DNA from: Bacillota bacterium
GTDB taxonomy: Bacteria > Bacillota > Clostridia > Lachnospirales > Lachnospiraceae
Assembly (NCBI GenBank): GCA_023390555.1
Contig: JAEWCQ010000015.1
Span: 62,001 to 126,000 of the forward strand
Direction: 5' to 3'
Length of the DNA: 64,000 bases
Shown: positions 53,683-62,668 of the stretch, piece by piece
Layout: each line of letters starts with the position of its first letter
How positions within the stretch are numbered: the first letter of the stretch is position 1
Notes under the pieces: generated by a model
Database searches by the model: none
Told to the model about the DNA's origin: nothing
Seen by the model: only the letters and a program-made list of their open reading frames with translations
Position numbers and translations under genes: made by a program

Positions 53683-54774
53683 TTATTTCAAATTCGCAAG
53701 TGCTTTCTCATAAACTTTGTAAAATGAATCATCATAGAAAGTGGAAGCATCTACCTTCTGATCTAAGAGACCCAATTCATAGAAGGAATCCGCAACACTT
53801 TGTTCCGATGCGATGACCCCATCATCGATTCCGATAAAATCATCCAGGTATCCCCTGTCATCATAAGTCCGCTGTAACAGGTCAAGCGTATCTTCATAGG
53901 TACTGCCGGTCGGTTCCGCCGAGATCTGCGCCCATTTATCCAGATTATCTTCTGCCCATTCATATGCTTTCTGTACTCTTGCCAGGTAATCTGCAATTGC
54001 AGCTACTTTTGCATCATCTTTTAAAACCGTTTCTGAGATTTCAAACGGAAAGTTTCCAGATAAGATAGATACTGCGTCGGCAAGCGTTACCGCGCCGTTT
54101 GCCTTTGCCGCATTAATTGAATTTCCATAACTTGCAAATGCATCAATATCCCCGCCGATTAATGCTGTCACACCGTCTGTTGTTGTGACTTCTACCGCAT
54201 CAATATCATTCCACGAAAGACCTGCCTGCTTCAGCATTTCGTTCAGGAAATACTGTGCAGTTGTGCTTTTGATATATCCAACCTTTTTCCCTTTTAAATC
54301 AGCTACACTTTTAAAGTCCGAACTTTTCAGTGCTACCAGTTCCTGATTCTGAGGACTGCTGCTGTTAATTAACACAATTTTAAAATTTCCTCCATTCTCA
54401 GCAAGCGATGCTGCAATCGGTGGGATTTCACTTGTCCCGGTAAAATCAATCTGATCCGCTGCAAGTGCTTCCAGACATAAATTGCCTCCCTGAAATACGG
54501 TTGTTTCCACCGTATAACCATCGTAATGATCAAGACCAGCCGCTTCTAACAATGCTTCCGTATTTTTCCATCCGGTTGCACCATATTTTAAAACAATCGG
54601 TTCCGAAACGGATGATGCTCCGGTTTCTGTCTCGGATGAAGCTGCTGCATCCGCAGTTACTGCGTCTGAATTACCGGCTTGTTCCTTATTGGAAGCAGAT
54701 GAGCCACATCCTGCTAAACCGGCCGCAAGAGATGCCGTCATAAGGACCGCCGCTACTTTCTTAAATTTTTTCAT
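53683..54774 (-). CDS. ABC transporter substrate-binding lipoprotein (SsuA/NMT1 type)
   Basis: A 363-residue secreted lipoprotein: MKKFKKVAAVLMTASLAAGLAGC, with the lipid Cys at 23, a Ser/Ala/Thr-rich linker, then a two-lobed domain. The segments VLKYGATGWKNTEALLEAAGL, LEALAADQIDFTGTSEIPPI, VADLKGKKVGYIKSTTAQYFLNEML and GGDIDAFASYGN follow the nitrate/sulfonate/taurine/thiamine-precursor family. The ligand is not predictable. The binding residues differ enough from SsuA that an organic amine or alcohol should be considered. Confidence 0.9.
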   Translation of the reverse strand: MKKFKKVAAVLMTASLAAGLAGCGSSASNKEQAGNSDAVTADAAASSETETGASSVSEPIVLKYGATGWKNTEALLEAAGLDHYDGYTVETTVFQGGNLCLEALAADQIDFTGTSEIPPIAASLAENGGNFKIVLINSSSPQNQELVALKSSDFKSVADLKGKKVGYIKSTTAQYFLNEMLKQAGLSWNDIDAVEVTTTDGVTALIGGDIDAFASYGNSINAAKANGAVTLADAVSILSGNFPFEISETVLKDDAKVAAIADYLARVQKAYEWAEDNLDKWAQISAEPTGSTYEDTLDLLQRTYDDRGYLDDFIGIDDGVIASEQSVADSFYELGLLDQKVDASTFYDDSFYKVYEKALANLK

Positions 54775-54798
54775 ATTTCCTCCTTGCCTGTTCGGCTT

Positions 54799-55875
54799 CT
54801 ACCATTTTTTTAGTACCTGTATTACTTTTTTATTCTCAGCAAAGGTTCCGATCGATATACGAATCCATCCGTCCAAACCGAATTCAGAAGCATTTCTGAT
54901 CAGAATCCCCTGTTCCAGAAACTTCTGTTCCGCAACAGCGCCATCTATTCCGATATGAATCAGAATAAAATTGCCATTTGACCTTATATATTCCATCCCC
55001 AGCTGATCTAATTCCGCATAATACAAATCAAGACCCTTCCGGTTGTTCTCTAATACACGGTTCTGAAAGGCTTCATCCTCCAGGCTTGCCTCTGCCGCCT
55101 TTTGTGCTGCAAAGTTCACATTAATCGGAAGACGTATCCGATTCAGTTTTTCCGTTATGTCCTGATCGGCGATTCCATATCCCAGGCGAAAAGACGCAAG
55201 ACCATACAGTTTGGAAAACGTCCTTAATAGAATTATGTTTTTATATTCTTTTGTCAGTGCTACGGTATCAAAGTATTCCGATTCCACAAAGTCGATATAG
55301 GCTTCGTCCAGCACAATTAAAATGTGATCCGGCACTTTCCTGACAAATTCTTTGAGTTCCGGTTCCAAAAGGATCGTTCCGGTTGGATTGTTCGGATTGC
55401 ACAACCAGATTATTTTAGTCTTATCTGTAATACGGTCGAGAAGCGCATCGGTATCCACGGAAAAATCTTTTAAGGGGATCCGAACCGGTTCGGCATTCAT
55501 CTGCAGCGTCACATTCTGATACCAGGCAAAGGAAGGGTCCGGAATCAGAGATTCATCTCCCTCTTCCAGATATGCCAGTGCGATTAACGAGATCAGTTCA
55601 AAAGAACCATTTCCAAACACGAGATTTTCATCCGCCACGTCATGAATCTTTGTCAGTTTATTCCGAAGAATCGTGCAGTTCATATCCGGATAAAAAGAAA
55701 ACGCTTCTTTCTGTTCTTCGATGATTTTTATTACTTTCTCTGAACATCCAAGCCGATTTTCATTTCCTGCCAGTTTGATTATGTTTTCAAAGCCCAGTTC
55801 ACGTTTTACCGATTCCAGTGTTTTGGCGGGTTTATAAGAGGCAAGTCTCTTCAGCCCGGCTCTTTCTTTCAGCAT
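54799..55875 (-). CDS. PLP-dependent aminotransferase, HisC-like
   Basis: Class I/II aminotransferase of the histidinol-phosphate aminotransferase subgroup, 358 residues. The PLP segments are LAGNENRLGCSEKV, FGNGSFELISLI, WLCNPNNPTGTI, VLDEAYIDF, and the Schiff-base Lys in RTFSKLYGLASFRLGYG. No histidine genes lie near. Its ATG (AAGGAGA upstream) overlaps the dehydrogenase gene by 44 bases. It probably acts on the transported compound or on the product of the dehydrogenase, rather than in histidine synthesis, but this is inference from context. Confidence 0.88.
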   Translation of the reverse strand: MLKERAGLKRLASYKPAKTLESVKRELGFENIIKLAGNENRLGCSEKVIKIIEEQKEAFSFYPDMNCTILRNKLTKIHDVADENLVFGNGSFELISLIALAYLEEGDESLIPDPSFAWYQNVTLQMNAEPVRIPLKDFSVDTDALLDRITDKTKIIWLCNPNNPTGTILLEPELKEFVRKVPDHILIVLDEAYIDFVESEYFDTVALTKEYKNIILLRTFSKLYGLASFRLGYGIADQDITEKLNRIRLPINVNFAAQKAAEASLEDEAFQNRVLENNRKGLDLYYAELDQLGMEYIRSNGNFILIHIGIDGAVAEQKFLEQGILIRNASEFGLDGWIRISIGTFAENKKVIQVLKKW

Positions 55876-56974
55876 CTTGAATCTCCTTTCTGTATTTTTT
55901 TACATATTCGTCCGCAAGATAGGCTGCATCTGTTATTGCTGTTTCTTCCTTATTTTCCTGTATCAATTGCAGCTCCGGAAATACTTCATAAATCCTGTCA
56001 GATATGATTTTTAAATTTCGGTCGGTATGTTCGCCTAATCCAATATCCTCTAACGTGAAAGCAACATCCAGCTCGTCAAACTGTTCAATCAGCCCAATCA
56101 GTTCTGCTTCCTCTTTTTTCTCAAGTACGGCCTGCATGATCAGCCCAAAGGCAACGATTTCCCCATGTAAGGTACTTCTTGTTTCCGGAATGATTCTTGA
56201 AGAATGGTAAAACGGATGTGCAAATCCGGAATAGGCTTTTTCTCCGACATAACTCCCGACATTTCCAGCCAGAAACAGAATGGCATCGACGGTCTTTTTT
56301 GTGTTTTGATCTATCTTTCCTGACTCCACATTCCGAACGACAGCTACCGCCTCTTTGTTTAAAAAATCATATGCCAGCCTTGCCCCTCTCACAGAATTCA
56401 CATAAGCGAATTCGTTTGTTGCTTCCTCGTAACCAACGGAAGTTTCATACCACTTTGCAAGTGTATCCACAATTCCCGCCTTCAGATACCTCACCGGTGC
56501 CTGTGCCAGAATCGTTGTATCTGCCAAAATGATTTTGGGCGCATGTTCATTTGCTCTGAAGTGATCAAAGTTTCCTTCTTTTGTATACATGATGGATACC
56601 GCAGCCCATGCCGCACAGGTTGCTGCAATGGTCGGTACGGCAGCCACCGGTATGCCCGCTATATCCCCTGCCGCCTTTGTTACATCCAACACTCTGCCTC
56701 CCCCCGCAGCAATCAGCAATTCCACTCTGTTTTCCAGGGCCAAATCTGTTATTTCATTTGCGGTATCCAGCGTAGGGTACCCATGAAAGAGGTATTCTGT
56801 GTAAGTGATATTCTCCGCTTCAAGGCTTTTATGTACATCGTTCTCCGTTACTCTTCTTGCCGTTTCTGACCAGACAAGTAATACTGTTCTTCCATATTTT
56901 TTGACAGATGTACCAAGCAGATCGATTGCTCCCGGTTCACTGATATATAGTTCCGGTGTCTTTATATGGATCAT
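55832..56974 (-). CDS. Iron-containing alcohol dehydrogenase family protein (GldA-like)
   Basis: A 380-residue NAD-dependent dehydrogenase of the glycerol dehydrogenase branch. The start at 56974 has AAAGGAG upstream. It has LLIAAGGGRVLDVTKAAG (nucleotide loop), VPTIAATCAAWAAVSIMYT, metal-site candidates in GIVDTLAKWYE (Asp), FAHPFYHSSR and STLHGEIVAFG (His). The first gene of a five-gene unit with an aminotransferase and an importer. Together they could interconvert an amino compound, its keto form and an alcohol. Glycerol is a possible but unproven substrate. Confidence 0.88.
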   Translation of the reverse strand: MIHIKTPELYISEPGAIDLLGTSVKKYGRTVLLVWSETARRVTENDVHKSLEAENITYTEYLFHGYPTLDTANEITDLALENRVELLIAAGGGRVLDVTKAAGDIAGIPVAAVPTIAATCAAWAAVSIMYTKEGNFDHFRANEHAPKIILADTTILAQAPVRYLKAGIVDTLAKWYETSVGYEEATNEFAYVNSVRGARLAYDFLNKEAVAVVRNVESGKIDQNTKKTVDAILFLAGNVGSYVGEKAYSGFAHPFYHSSRIIPETRSTLHGEIVAFGLIMQAVLEKKEEAELIGLIEQFDELDVAFTLEDIGLGEHTDRNLKIISDRIYEVFPELQLIQENKEETAITDAAYLADEYVKKYRKEIQDAERKSRAEETCLL

Positions 56975-56989
56975 TTCATAGCTCCTTTC

Positions 56990-57048
56990 TGAATAAAAAA
57001 ACAACCACAGGCAGATTCACAATTTACTTGCTCCTCTTACCTCTGGTT
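56990..57048 (-). promoter_or_regulatory. Possible attenuator hairpin before the dehydrogenase gene
   Basis: On the minus strand AACCAGAGG (57040-57048) pairs with CCTGTGGTT (57003-57011) with one mismatch and is followed by GTTTTTTT. The loop is 28 bases, which weakens it. It lies in the leader just before the ribosome site, so it would stop transcription before the gene if it forms. Confidence 0.4.
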
Positions 57049-57054
57049 GACCAG
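57043..57054. promoter_or_regulatory. GntR/FadR-like operator candidate
   Basis: CTGGT-CA-ACCAG on the minus strand, a 12-base near-palindrome resembling FadR-type GntR sites (CTGGTCnGACCAG) with one base fewer in the centre. Its right arm overlaps the 5' arm of the attenuator hairpin, so the two structures exclude each other. No GntR gene is in the window. Confidence 0.35.
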
Positions 57055-57214
57055 TCAGTTCTAACTATTCCATTTTCCCATTTCCCTATTAATATTATGT
57101 GATAATAGGATATTCCATTCGTTCACCACTTCTTTTTTACCAATTTTATTGTGCTAATTATAACTTATTTTTTTCATGACAGTTATTACCGAAAAACAAT
57201 AGCTGGTTATAGAA

Positions 57215-57254
57215 AAAACATACCACAGCCGTCTGCACGCATACGATATGTTTT
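57215..57254 (-). terminator. Intrinsic terminator of hemW
   Basis: Minus-strand stem AAAACATATC/GGTATGTTTT (one mismatch) with T-rich tail TTTTTTC. The remaining gap to the cassette start (57055-57214) shows no gene. Confidence 0.65.
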
Positions 57255-57268
57255 CTCTGCCCCCATAT

Positions 57269-58486
57269 TTAATCCAGCAAAAATTGTGCCAATACATAAT
57301 TGCTGATATCCATGCCTCTTCCGGTCAATTTGATCTGCCCGGCTTTGGATTCTATCAACTGCTCCTTTGCAAGACGCGGAAGTACGTCACCGTACACGCC
57401 CTCGATCTGTACGTTAAAATTTGAAAAAAATTCCTGTCTTGCGATTCCTTCCGTCATGCGAAGTCCCAGAAACATGAATTCCTCGATCTGCCCGGTCCGT
57501 GAAATCCCGTCGGCCTGCTCATGCAGGTTCGTCGCGTAAGATAAGGCTTCTCCCTGCTCCTTCCTGCCTTCCATCTTCTGTAAGTGTGTCGTCTCCTCCA
57601 GATAGCGCTGCAACTCCCGGATATTGGTATAGCGTACATTGTCCATCAGAGATGCCGCTCCGAGCCCAAGCCCCAGATAATCTTTCCGCTTCCAGTAACC
57701 GATATTGTGCCTGCATTCACATCCGGGTCTCGCATAATTGGATACTTCATAATGGAGATAACCCGCCTTTTGCAGAATATCCTGTGTTTTCTGATAGATT
57801 TCATACTCGGTATCTTCTCCCGGCAGAAATTCGGTCAAAAGGCCGGCCTCACGTTTCACCGCATCGAATTTATATTTCTCATAAAACGGCGTTCCCTTCT
57901 CGATAATCAGAGAATACGCCGAGATATGTTCCGGTTTCAGCTGTATCACTCTGTTTAAAGATGTGATATATTTTTCCACCGACTGCTCCGGCAGCGCACT
58001 CATCAGATCGAGATTGATATTCGTATAGCCCAGCTCTCTTGCCAGCTCATAGTTCCGCAGAAACTGCTCATAGGTATGAATTCTCCCGAGCGCCTGCAAT
58101 TCGTCATCCAGCGTGGACTGCAATCCGATACTCAGGCGGTTTACGCCGCACCGCAGATACGTTCGAAGCTTCTCTCTGGTAAGCGTACCCGGATTGCACT
58201 CCATACTGATCTCCGCAGTTTCCGCCACACAAAAACTCACCTGTATCTGTTTTAAAATCAGTTCCATATAGGGTTCCTGCAGCCAGGAAGGTGTTCCTCC
58301 CCCTATATAGATTGTAGAGACCTCACGGTCTCTACAAGTTTCACCAAAATATCGGATTTCACGCAGGAGTGCTGCCACATATGCCTTCTGTGTCTTTTCA
58401 TCTGCCGGCATGGACAGAAAATCGCAGTAACCGCATTTTTTTACACAGAATGGAATATGTACATATAACTCCATTTCTTTTTTCAT
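57269..58486 (-). CDS. hemW: Radical SAM heme chaperone HemW
   Basis: HemN-like protein now viewed as a heme insertion chaperone. The 405-residue protein has YVHIPFCVKKCGYCDFLS with the CxxxCxxC cluster motif, then YIGGGTPSWL, SMECNPGTL and SIGLQSTLDDELQALGRIHTYEQF. The C-terminal HemW domain has SYATNLHEQADGISRTGQIEEFMFLGLRM. It lies 24 bases after lepA, the usual order. No heme synthesis genes are seen. Confidence 0.94.
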   Translation of the reverse strand: MKKEMELYVHIPFCVKKCGYCDFLSMPADEKTQKAYVAALLREIRYFGETCRDREVSTIYIGGGTPSWLQEPYMELILKQIQVSFCVAETAEISMECNPGTLTREKLRTYLRCGVNRLSIGLQSTLDDELQALGRIHTYEQFLRNYELARELGYTNINLDLMSALPEQSVEKYITSLNRVIQLKPEHISAYSLIIEKGTPFYEKYKFDAVKREAGLLTEFLPGEDTEYEIYQKTQDILQKAGYLHYEVSNYARPGCECRHNIGYWKRKDYLGLGLGAASLMDNVRYTNIRELQRYLEETTHLQKMEGRKEQGEALSYATNLHEQADGISRTGQIEEFMFLGLRMTEGIARQEFFSNFNVQIEGVYGDVLPRLAKEQLIESKAGQIKLTGRGMDISNYVLAQFLLD

Positions 58487-58510
58487 GCTGCCTCCTAACT
58501 TTCCCGTATC

Positions 58511-60322
58511 TTAATCCTCGTCCAGCTTCAGCACACTCATAAATGCTTCCTGCGGTATCTCTACATTCCCCACCTGACGCATTCGTTTTTTTCCTTCTTT
58601 CTGTTTTTCCAAAAGTTTCCGCTTTCGACTGATATCTCCGCCGTAACATTTTGCCAATACGTCTTTACGCATAGCCTTCACGGTTTCTCTTGCAATCACT
58701 TTACTTCCGACTGCCGCCTGGATTGGAATCTCAAATAAATGCCTTGGAATCTCCTCTTTGAGCTTTTCACACATCTTTCTTCCGCGCTCATAGGCGGTAT
58801 CCCGGAATACAATAAACGACAATGCGTCCACCGTTTCCCGGTTGATCAGGATGTCCAGCTTCACAAGTTCCGAACGCTGATAACCTTTCATTTCATAATC
58901 AAAAGATGCATATCCGCGGGAACGGGATTTTAACGCATCAAAGAAATCATAAATAATCTCATTCAGCGGCAGATCGTACTTAATCAGTGCGCGGGTCTGT
59001 TCCATGTACTCCATACTCACATAGATCCCCCGTCTCTCCTGGCACAGATCCATGATGGCACCCACATAATCACTGGTTACCATAATCTCGGCACTGACAT
59101 ACGGTTCTTCCATATATTCAATTTCGGATGGGTCCGGCAGATTCGACGGGTTGGTCAGTTCGATCATGGTGCCATCCGTTTTGTGTACCTTATAAATAAC
59201 ACCCGGTGCTGTCGTTACAAGATCGAGATTGTACTCCCGCTCAAGACGTTCCTGTATGACTTCCAAATGCAAAAGTCCCAAAAATCCGCACCGGAAACCA
59301 AAGCCAAGGGCAATGGAGGTCTCCGCTTCAAACTGCAGTGCCGCATCATTTAACTGCAGCTTTTCCAACGCATCCCGCAGATCCGGATATTTTGCTCCGT
59401 CTGCCGGATAGAGGCCGCAGTATACCATTGGATTGACCTTCTTATATCCGGGCAGCGGTTCCTTACTTGGGTTGTCCGCATTTGTCACGGTATCACCCAC
59501 ACGGGTATCCCTGACATTTTTTAAGCTTGCCGTAATATAGCCGACCATACCCGCAGAAAGTTCCTCACAGGGAATAAACTGACCAGCTCCAAAATAGCCG
59601 ACTTCCACAACATCTGCCACAGCTCCTGTTGCCATCATCTGAATTGGCATTCCTGCACGGATATGCCCCTCCCGGATACGGCAGAACACGATGACACCTT
59701 TGTAGGAATCGTAGAGAGAATCAAAAATCAGTGCACGAAGCGGTGCGTTCACATCGCCAGTCGGCGGCGGAAGCTTCGTCACGATCTGTTCCAGCACTTC
59801 CTCAATATTCAGACCTGTTTTCGCCGAAATTCTAGGCGCGTCCTCCGCTTCCAGTCCGATCACATCTTCGATCTCCTGGACAACCCGCTCCGGGTCAGCA
59901 CTCGGCAGATCGATTTTATTTATCACAGGTATCACTTCCAGATTGTGATCCAACGCAAGGTAGACATTTGCAAGCGTCTGTGCCTCGATTCCCTGTGCCG
60001 CATCCACCACAAGAATTGCCCCATCGCAGGCCGCAAGACTGCGGGATACCTCATAGGTAAAATCCACATGCCCCGGTGTATCAATCAGGTTGAAGATATA
60101 CTCTTCGCCGTCCTCTGCCCGATAGACGATACGAACTGCCTGCGATTTTATCGTAATACCTCTCTCCCGCTCCAAATCCATATTATCCAGCACCTGCGCC
60201 TGCATCTCACGACTGGTCAGAAGACCTGTCTTTTCAATGATGCGGTCTGCCAGTGTCGACTTGCCGTGATCGATATGTGCGACAATACAAAAATTTCTGA
60301 TTTTGCTCTGATCAATTGCCAT
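58511..60322 (-). CDS. lepA: Elongation factor 4 (LepA)
   Basis: Translational GTPase thought to act in 30S assembly or on stalled ribosomes. The 603-residue protein has AHIDHGKSTLADRIIE (G1), the DTPGHVDFTYEVSRSL G3 segment and NKIDLPSA (G4), then GFRCGFLGLLHLEVIQERL and the C-terminal LepA-specific domain ending KKRMRQVGNVEIPQEAFMSVLKLD. It follows the SGNH hydrolase gene by 4 bases. Confidence 0.98.
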   Translation of the reverse strand: MAIDQSKIRNFCIVAHIDHGKSTLADRIIEKTGLLTSREMQAQVLDNMDLERERGITIKSQAVRIVYRAEDGEEYIFNLIDTPGHVDFTYEVSRSLAACDGAILVVDAAQGIEAQTLANVYLALDHNLEVIPVINKIDLPSADPERVVQEIEDVIGLEAEDAPRISAKTGLNIEEVLEQIVTKLPPPTGDVNAPLRALIFDSLYDSYKGVIVFCRIREGHIRAGMPIQMMATGAVADVVEVGYFGAGQFIPCEELSAGMVGYITASLKNVRDTRVGDTVTNADNPSKEPLPGYKKVNPMVYCGLYPADGAKYPDLRDALEKLQLNDAALQFEAETSIALGFGFRCGFLGLLHLEVIQERLEREYNLDLVTTAPGVIYKVHKTDGTMIELTNPSNLPDPSEIEYMEEPYVSAEIMVTSDYVGAIMDLCQERRGIYVSMEYMEQTRALIKYDLPLNEIIYDFFDALKSRSRGYASFDYEMKGYQRSELVKLDILINRETVDALSFIVFRDTAYERGRKMCEKLKEEIPRHLFEIPIQAAVGSKVIARETVKAMRKDVLAKCYGGDISRKRKLLEKQKEGKKRMRQVGNVEIPQEAFMSVLKLDED

Positions 60323-60326
60323 ATAG

Positions 60327-61211
60327 TTACTCCTTTACAATTCCATGTTTTAGCAGAAAATCTGTCCATACGCTGTAATACTTCCCAAGCAGGTGCACCT
60401 CATCATAGGTATATGCCGGATTCAGATTGCCTGTCTCATCGGTCACCACCTCGTTTACATCAATATAGAAGATATTCCGGTTATCTGCAAGCTTTGCAAT
60501 CCGATCATTCCGCTCCTTGATATTCGGGTTATTGAAAATTGGATCGGATTCTGATTTCTCCTGCTTCACATACATAATCCCCTCTACAAATATAATAGCA
60601 TTCGGTTGCAATTCCTGTAAATGGGAAACTGCTTTTTGATATGCTTCCATAAAAGAATCGACCGTCCCGGTTCCCATCTCATTAATACCGATCATCAAAT
60701 ATACCTTGCCGAAACTGTACTCTTTCAACGCCTGTTCCACGGTTATCTCGCTCCCGTCATCCTGCACAATCGGTGTATCAAACATATCATAAACGGTCAG
60801 TCCGATACTTGCATAATAGGTCGCGTTATCCCATCCGGAATAGTCATGCAGCCCGACGGTCCGGGAATCCCCGATAAATACCGCATCATCAAAATAGGAC
60901 TGATCTACGGTTGTAAAATCAAAGGTCTTCGTATCTTCTGTCTGTGCTTCTGTCACCGCTTCTTCTGTCTGTAAGACACTTTCGGTATTCCGCGCCGGCT
61001 GACCTTTCGAAGCTTTGAGACGGCCCGGTTTCTGCAAGGGTAACGTCTGATTCCCCATGCCCTGAAACACAACGGCAAGAGCCGGCGTGCTCGGCCAGTC
61101 TCTCATCCCGTGCTCCGTATTTCCGGTTAATTTGAACATGCCAAGCAGACTGCAGAGAAATCCTGTCATAACGACTGCAATAAGAAGCGGGCATTTTTTC
61201 CATTTTTTCAT
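60327..61211 (-). CDS. Membrane-anchored SGNH/GDSL hydrolase
   Basis: The start at 61211 has GGAGG five bases upstream, inside the stop region of the MBOAT gene. The 294-residue protein has one N-terminal membrane segment (about 7-29), a linker, and an SGNH domain with GDSR (S116), LMIGINEMG (N177) and DEVH (D270, H273). The triad is complete. With the MBOAT protein upstream it forms a typical acylation pair, in which an O-acetyl or similar group is moved onto an extracellular polymer. The acceptor is unknown. Confidence 0.9.
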   Translation of the reverse strand: MKKWKKCPLLIAVVMTGFLCSLLGMFKLTGNTEHGMRDWPSTPALAVVFQGMGNQTLPLQKPGRLKASKGQPARNTESVLQTEEAVTEAQTEDTKTFDFTTVDQSYFDDAVFIGDSRTVGLHDYSGWDNATYYASIGLTVYDMFDTPIVQDDGSEITVEQALKEYSFGKVYLMIGINEMGTGTVDSFMEAYQKAVSHLQELQPNAIIFVEGIMYVKQEKSESDPIFNNPNIKERNDRIAKLADNRNIFYIDVNEVVTDETGNLNPAYTYDEVHLLGKYYSVWTDFLLKHGIVKE

Positions 61212-61222
61212 AAAAGCCTCCA

Positions 61223-62560
61223 CTAAAACCGAAAATATAGGAATGGATTGTTCAGCCCATTCGCAATCTCATAGACGCAAAACCAGAAAACCAGAAATAA
61301 TCCGGCCTTAAATACAAGACTTTCATGGTATTTTTCATAAATCTTATCTGCAAACGGGAGGGAAACAAGAAATGCAAGCAGCAGAAACACCGCATAATTC
61401 TGCAGATACCGTACATAATCCGTCTGATTCACGTAGGCGGCCGTCCCCCAAAGCGGAAACAGTCTTGTGAAGTAGACACCCAGGGATTTCAGGTCATCGA
61501 TTGCAAATATGATCCAGGTCAGCGGCATCACGAACAGTATGTAAATGCGCGGAAGCAGCTGACTCCTCTCCAGTATTTTCCGGAAATACAATTTTTCAAA
61601 CGTAATGAATGCCCACAGGACTATGCCCCACAGCAGAAAATTTGTTGTGATTCCGTGCCAGATTCCCGTAATCAGCCATACAATCAGCAGATTGCACACC
61701 GTTCTTGCAGTTCCGAGACGGTTTCCCCCCAACGGTATGTACAGATAATTTTTAAACCACTGTCCGAGACTGATGTGCCATCTTCGATAATATTCTCCCA
61801 CTGATTTTGCCCGGTAAGGATGATTAAAATTCATTGGGAGGTGAAAGCCCAGCATTCTGCCGACACCGATTGCCATCAGCGAGTACCCCTGAAAATCAAA
61901 ATACAGTTCGGCACTGTAACCGATGGCTCCGATCCATGCCAGCGGTGTTGAGATACTGTCAAATCCCACCGACTGGATGTCATGCCATAAAATACCGAAA
62001 TGATTCGCCAGTATAACTTTAAAACCAAGACCCACGGTAAAGACGATCAGACCCTCTTCGATTCCCGCAAGATCCGTCCTTCGTTCCCGGATCTCGTCCC
62101 GCAGCATCGGATAAGAAACAATGGGTCCCGATATCATTTTCGGGAACAGCATCATATAAATTCCAGCACGCAAAAAAGAGGATTCGGCCTCCATACGTCC
62201 CATATAGACATCGAGAAGATAAGATACTACGGTAAAGGTATAGAAGCTGATTCCAAGCGGCATGCCATGGTGACTGTACTTAAAAAATAACAGCAAACCA
62301 ATGTCCACGCAAAGCAAAGCTGCCAGAATCAGCCGTTTTTTCCACGTAGTATCCCGGAATTCCATAATCTGCAATGCCCCAAGATAATGAATTCCAACCG
62401 ATATCAGTATCAGGAATACGAAAAGCGGTTCCCCTATTGAATAAAACAGGACGCTTCCCAGAAACAATATGATATTTTTCAGACGCTGAGGTACCAGGTA
62501 ATATATAATAAGAAAAACCGGCAGAAACCGGAATAAAAATTCCAAATTTGAAAATTCCAT
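61223..62560 (-). CDS. MBOAT family O-acyltransferase (AlgI/DltB-like)
   Basis: Membrane acyltransferase of about ten membrane spans, 445 residues from the ATG at 62560 (a longer reading from 62590 lacks a ribosome site). The conserved region is YYRRWHISLGQWFKNYLYIPLGGNR, with the catalytic His in ITGIWHGITTN. The family moves acyl groups to alginate, teichoic acid or other surface polymers. It is followed 11 bases later by the SGNH hydrolase. The pair lies between spoIIP and lepA. Confidence 0.93.
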   Translation of the reverse strand: MEFSNLEFLFRFLPVFLIIYYLVPQRLKNIILFLGSVLFYSIGEPLFVFLILISVGIHYLGALQIMEFRDTTWKKRLILAALLCVDIGLLLFFKYSHHGMPLGISFYTFTVVSYLLDVYMGRMEAESSFLRAGIYMMLFPKMISGPIVSYPMLRDEIRERRTDLAGIEEGLIVFTVGLGFKVILANHFGILWHDIQSVGFDSISTPLAWIGAIGYSAELYFDFQGYSLMAIGVGRMLGFHLPMNFNHPYRAKSVGEYYRRWHISLGQWFKNYLYIPLGGNRLGTARTVCNLLIVWLITGIWHGITTNFLLWGIVLWAFITFEKLYFRKILERSQLLPRIYILFVMPLTWIIFAIDDLKSLGVYFTRLFPLWGTAAYVNQTDYVRYLQNYAVFLLLAFLVSLPFADKIYEKYHESLVFKAGLFLVFWFCVYEIANGLNNPFLYFRF

Positions 62561-62668
62561 TTTATTTCCAACTCTTTCGTGTATACTCAATCTTTATTAT
62601 ATCGATATTCGAGCGACTTACAATAGCTTTTTTCTTATTATTTTTTTAAGCTTATGCCCTTTTCCTTT

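Noticed and set aside
59663..60520. 285-codon plus-strand open frame
   Set aside because: Antisense to lepA and the SGNH gene, with composition typical of a shadow frame.
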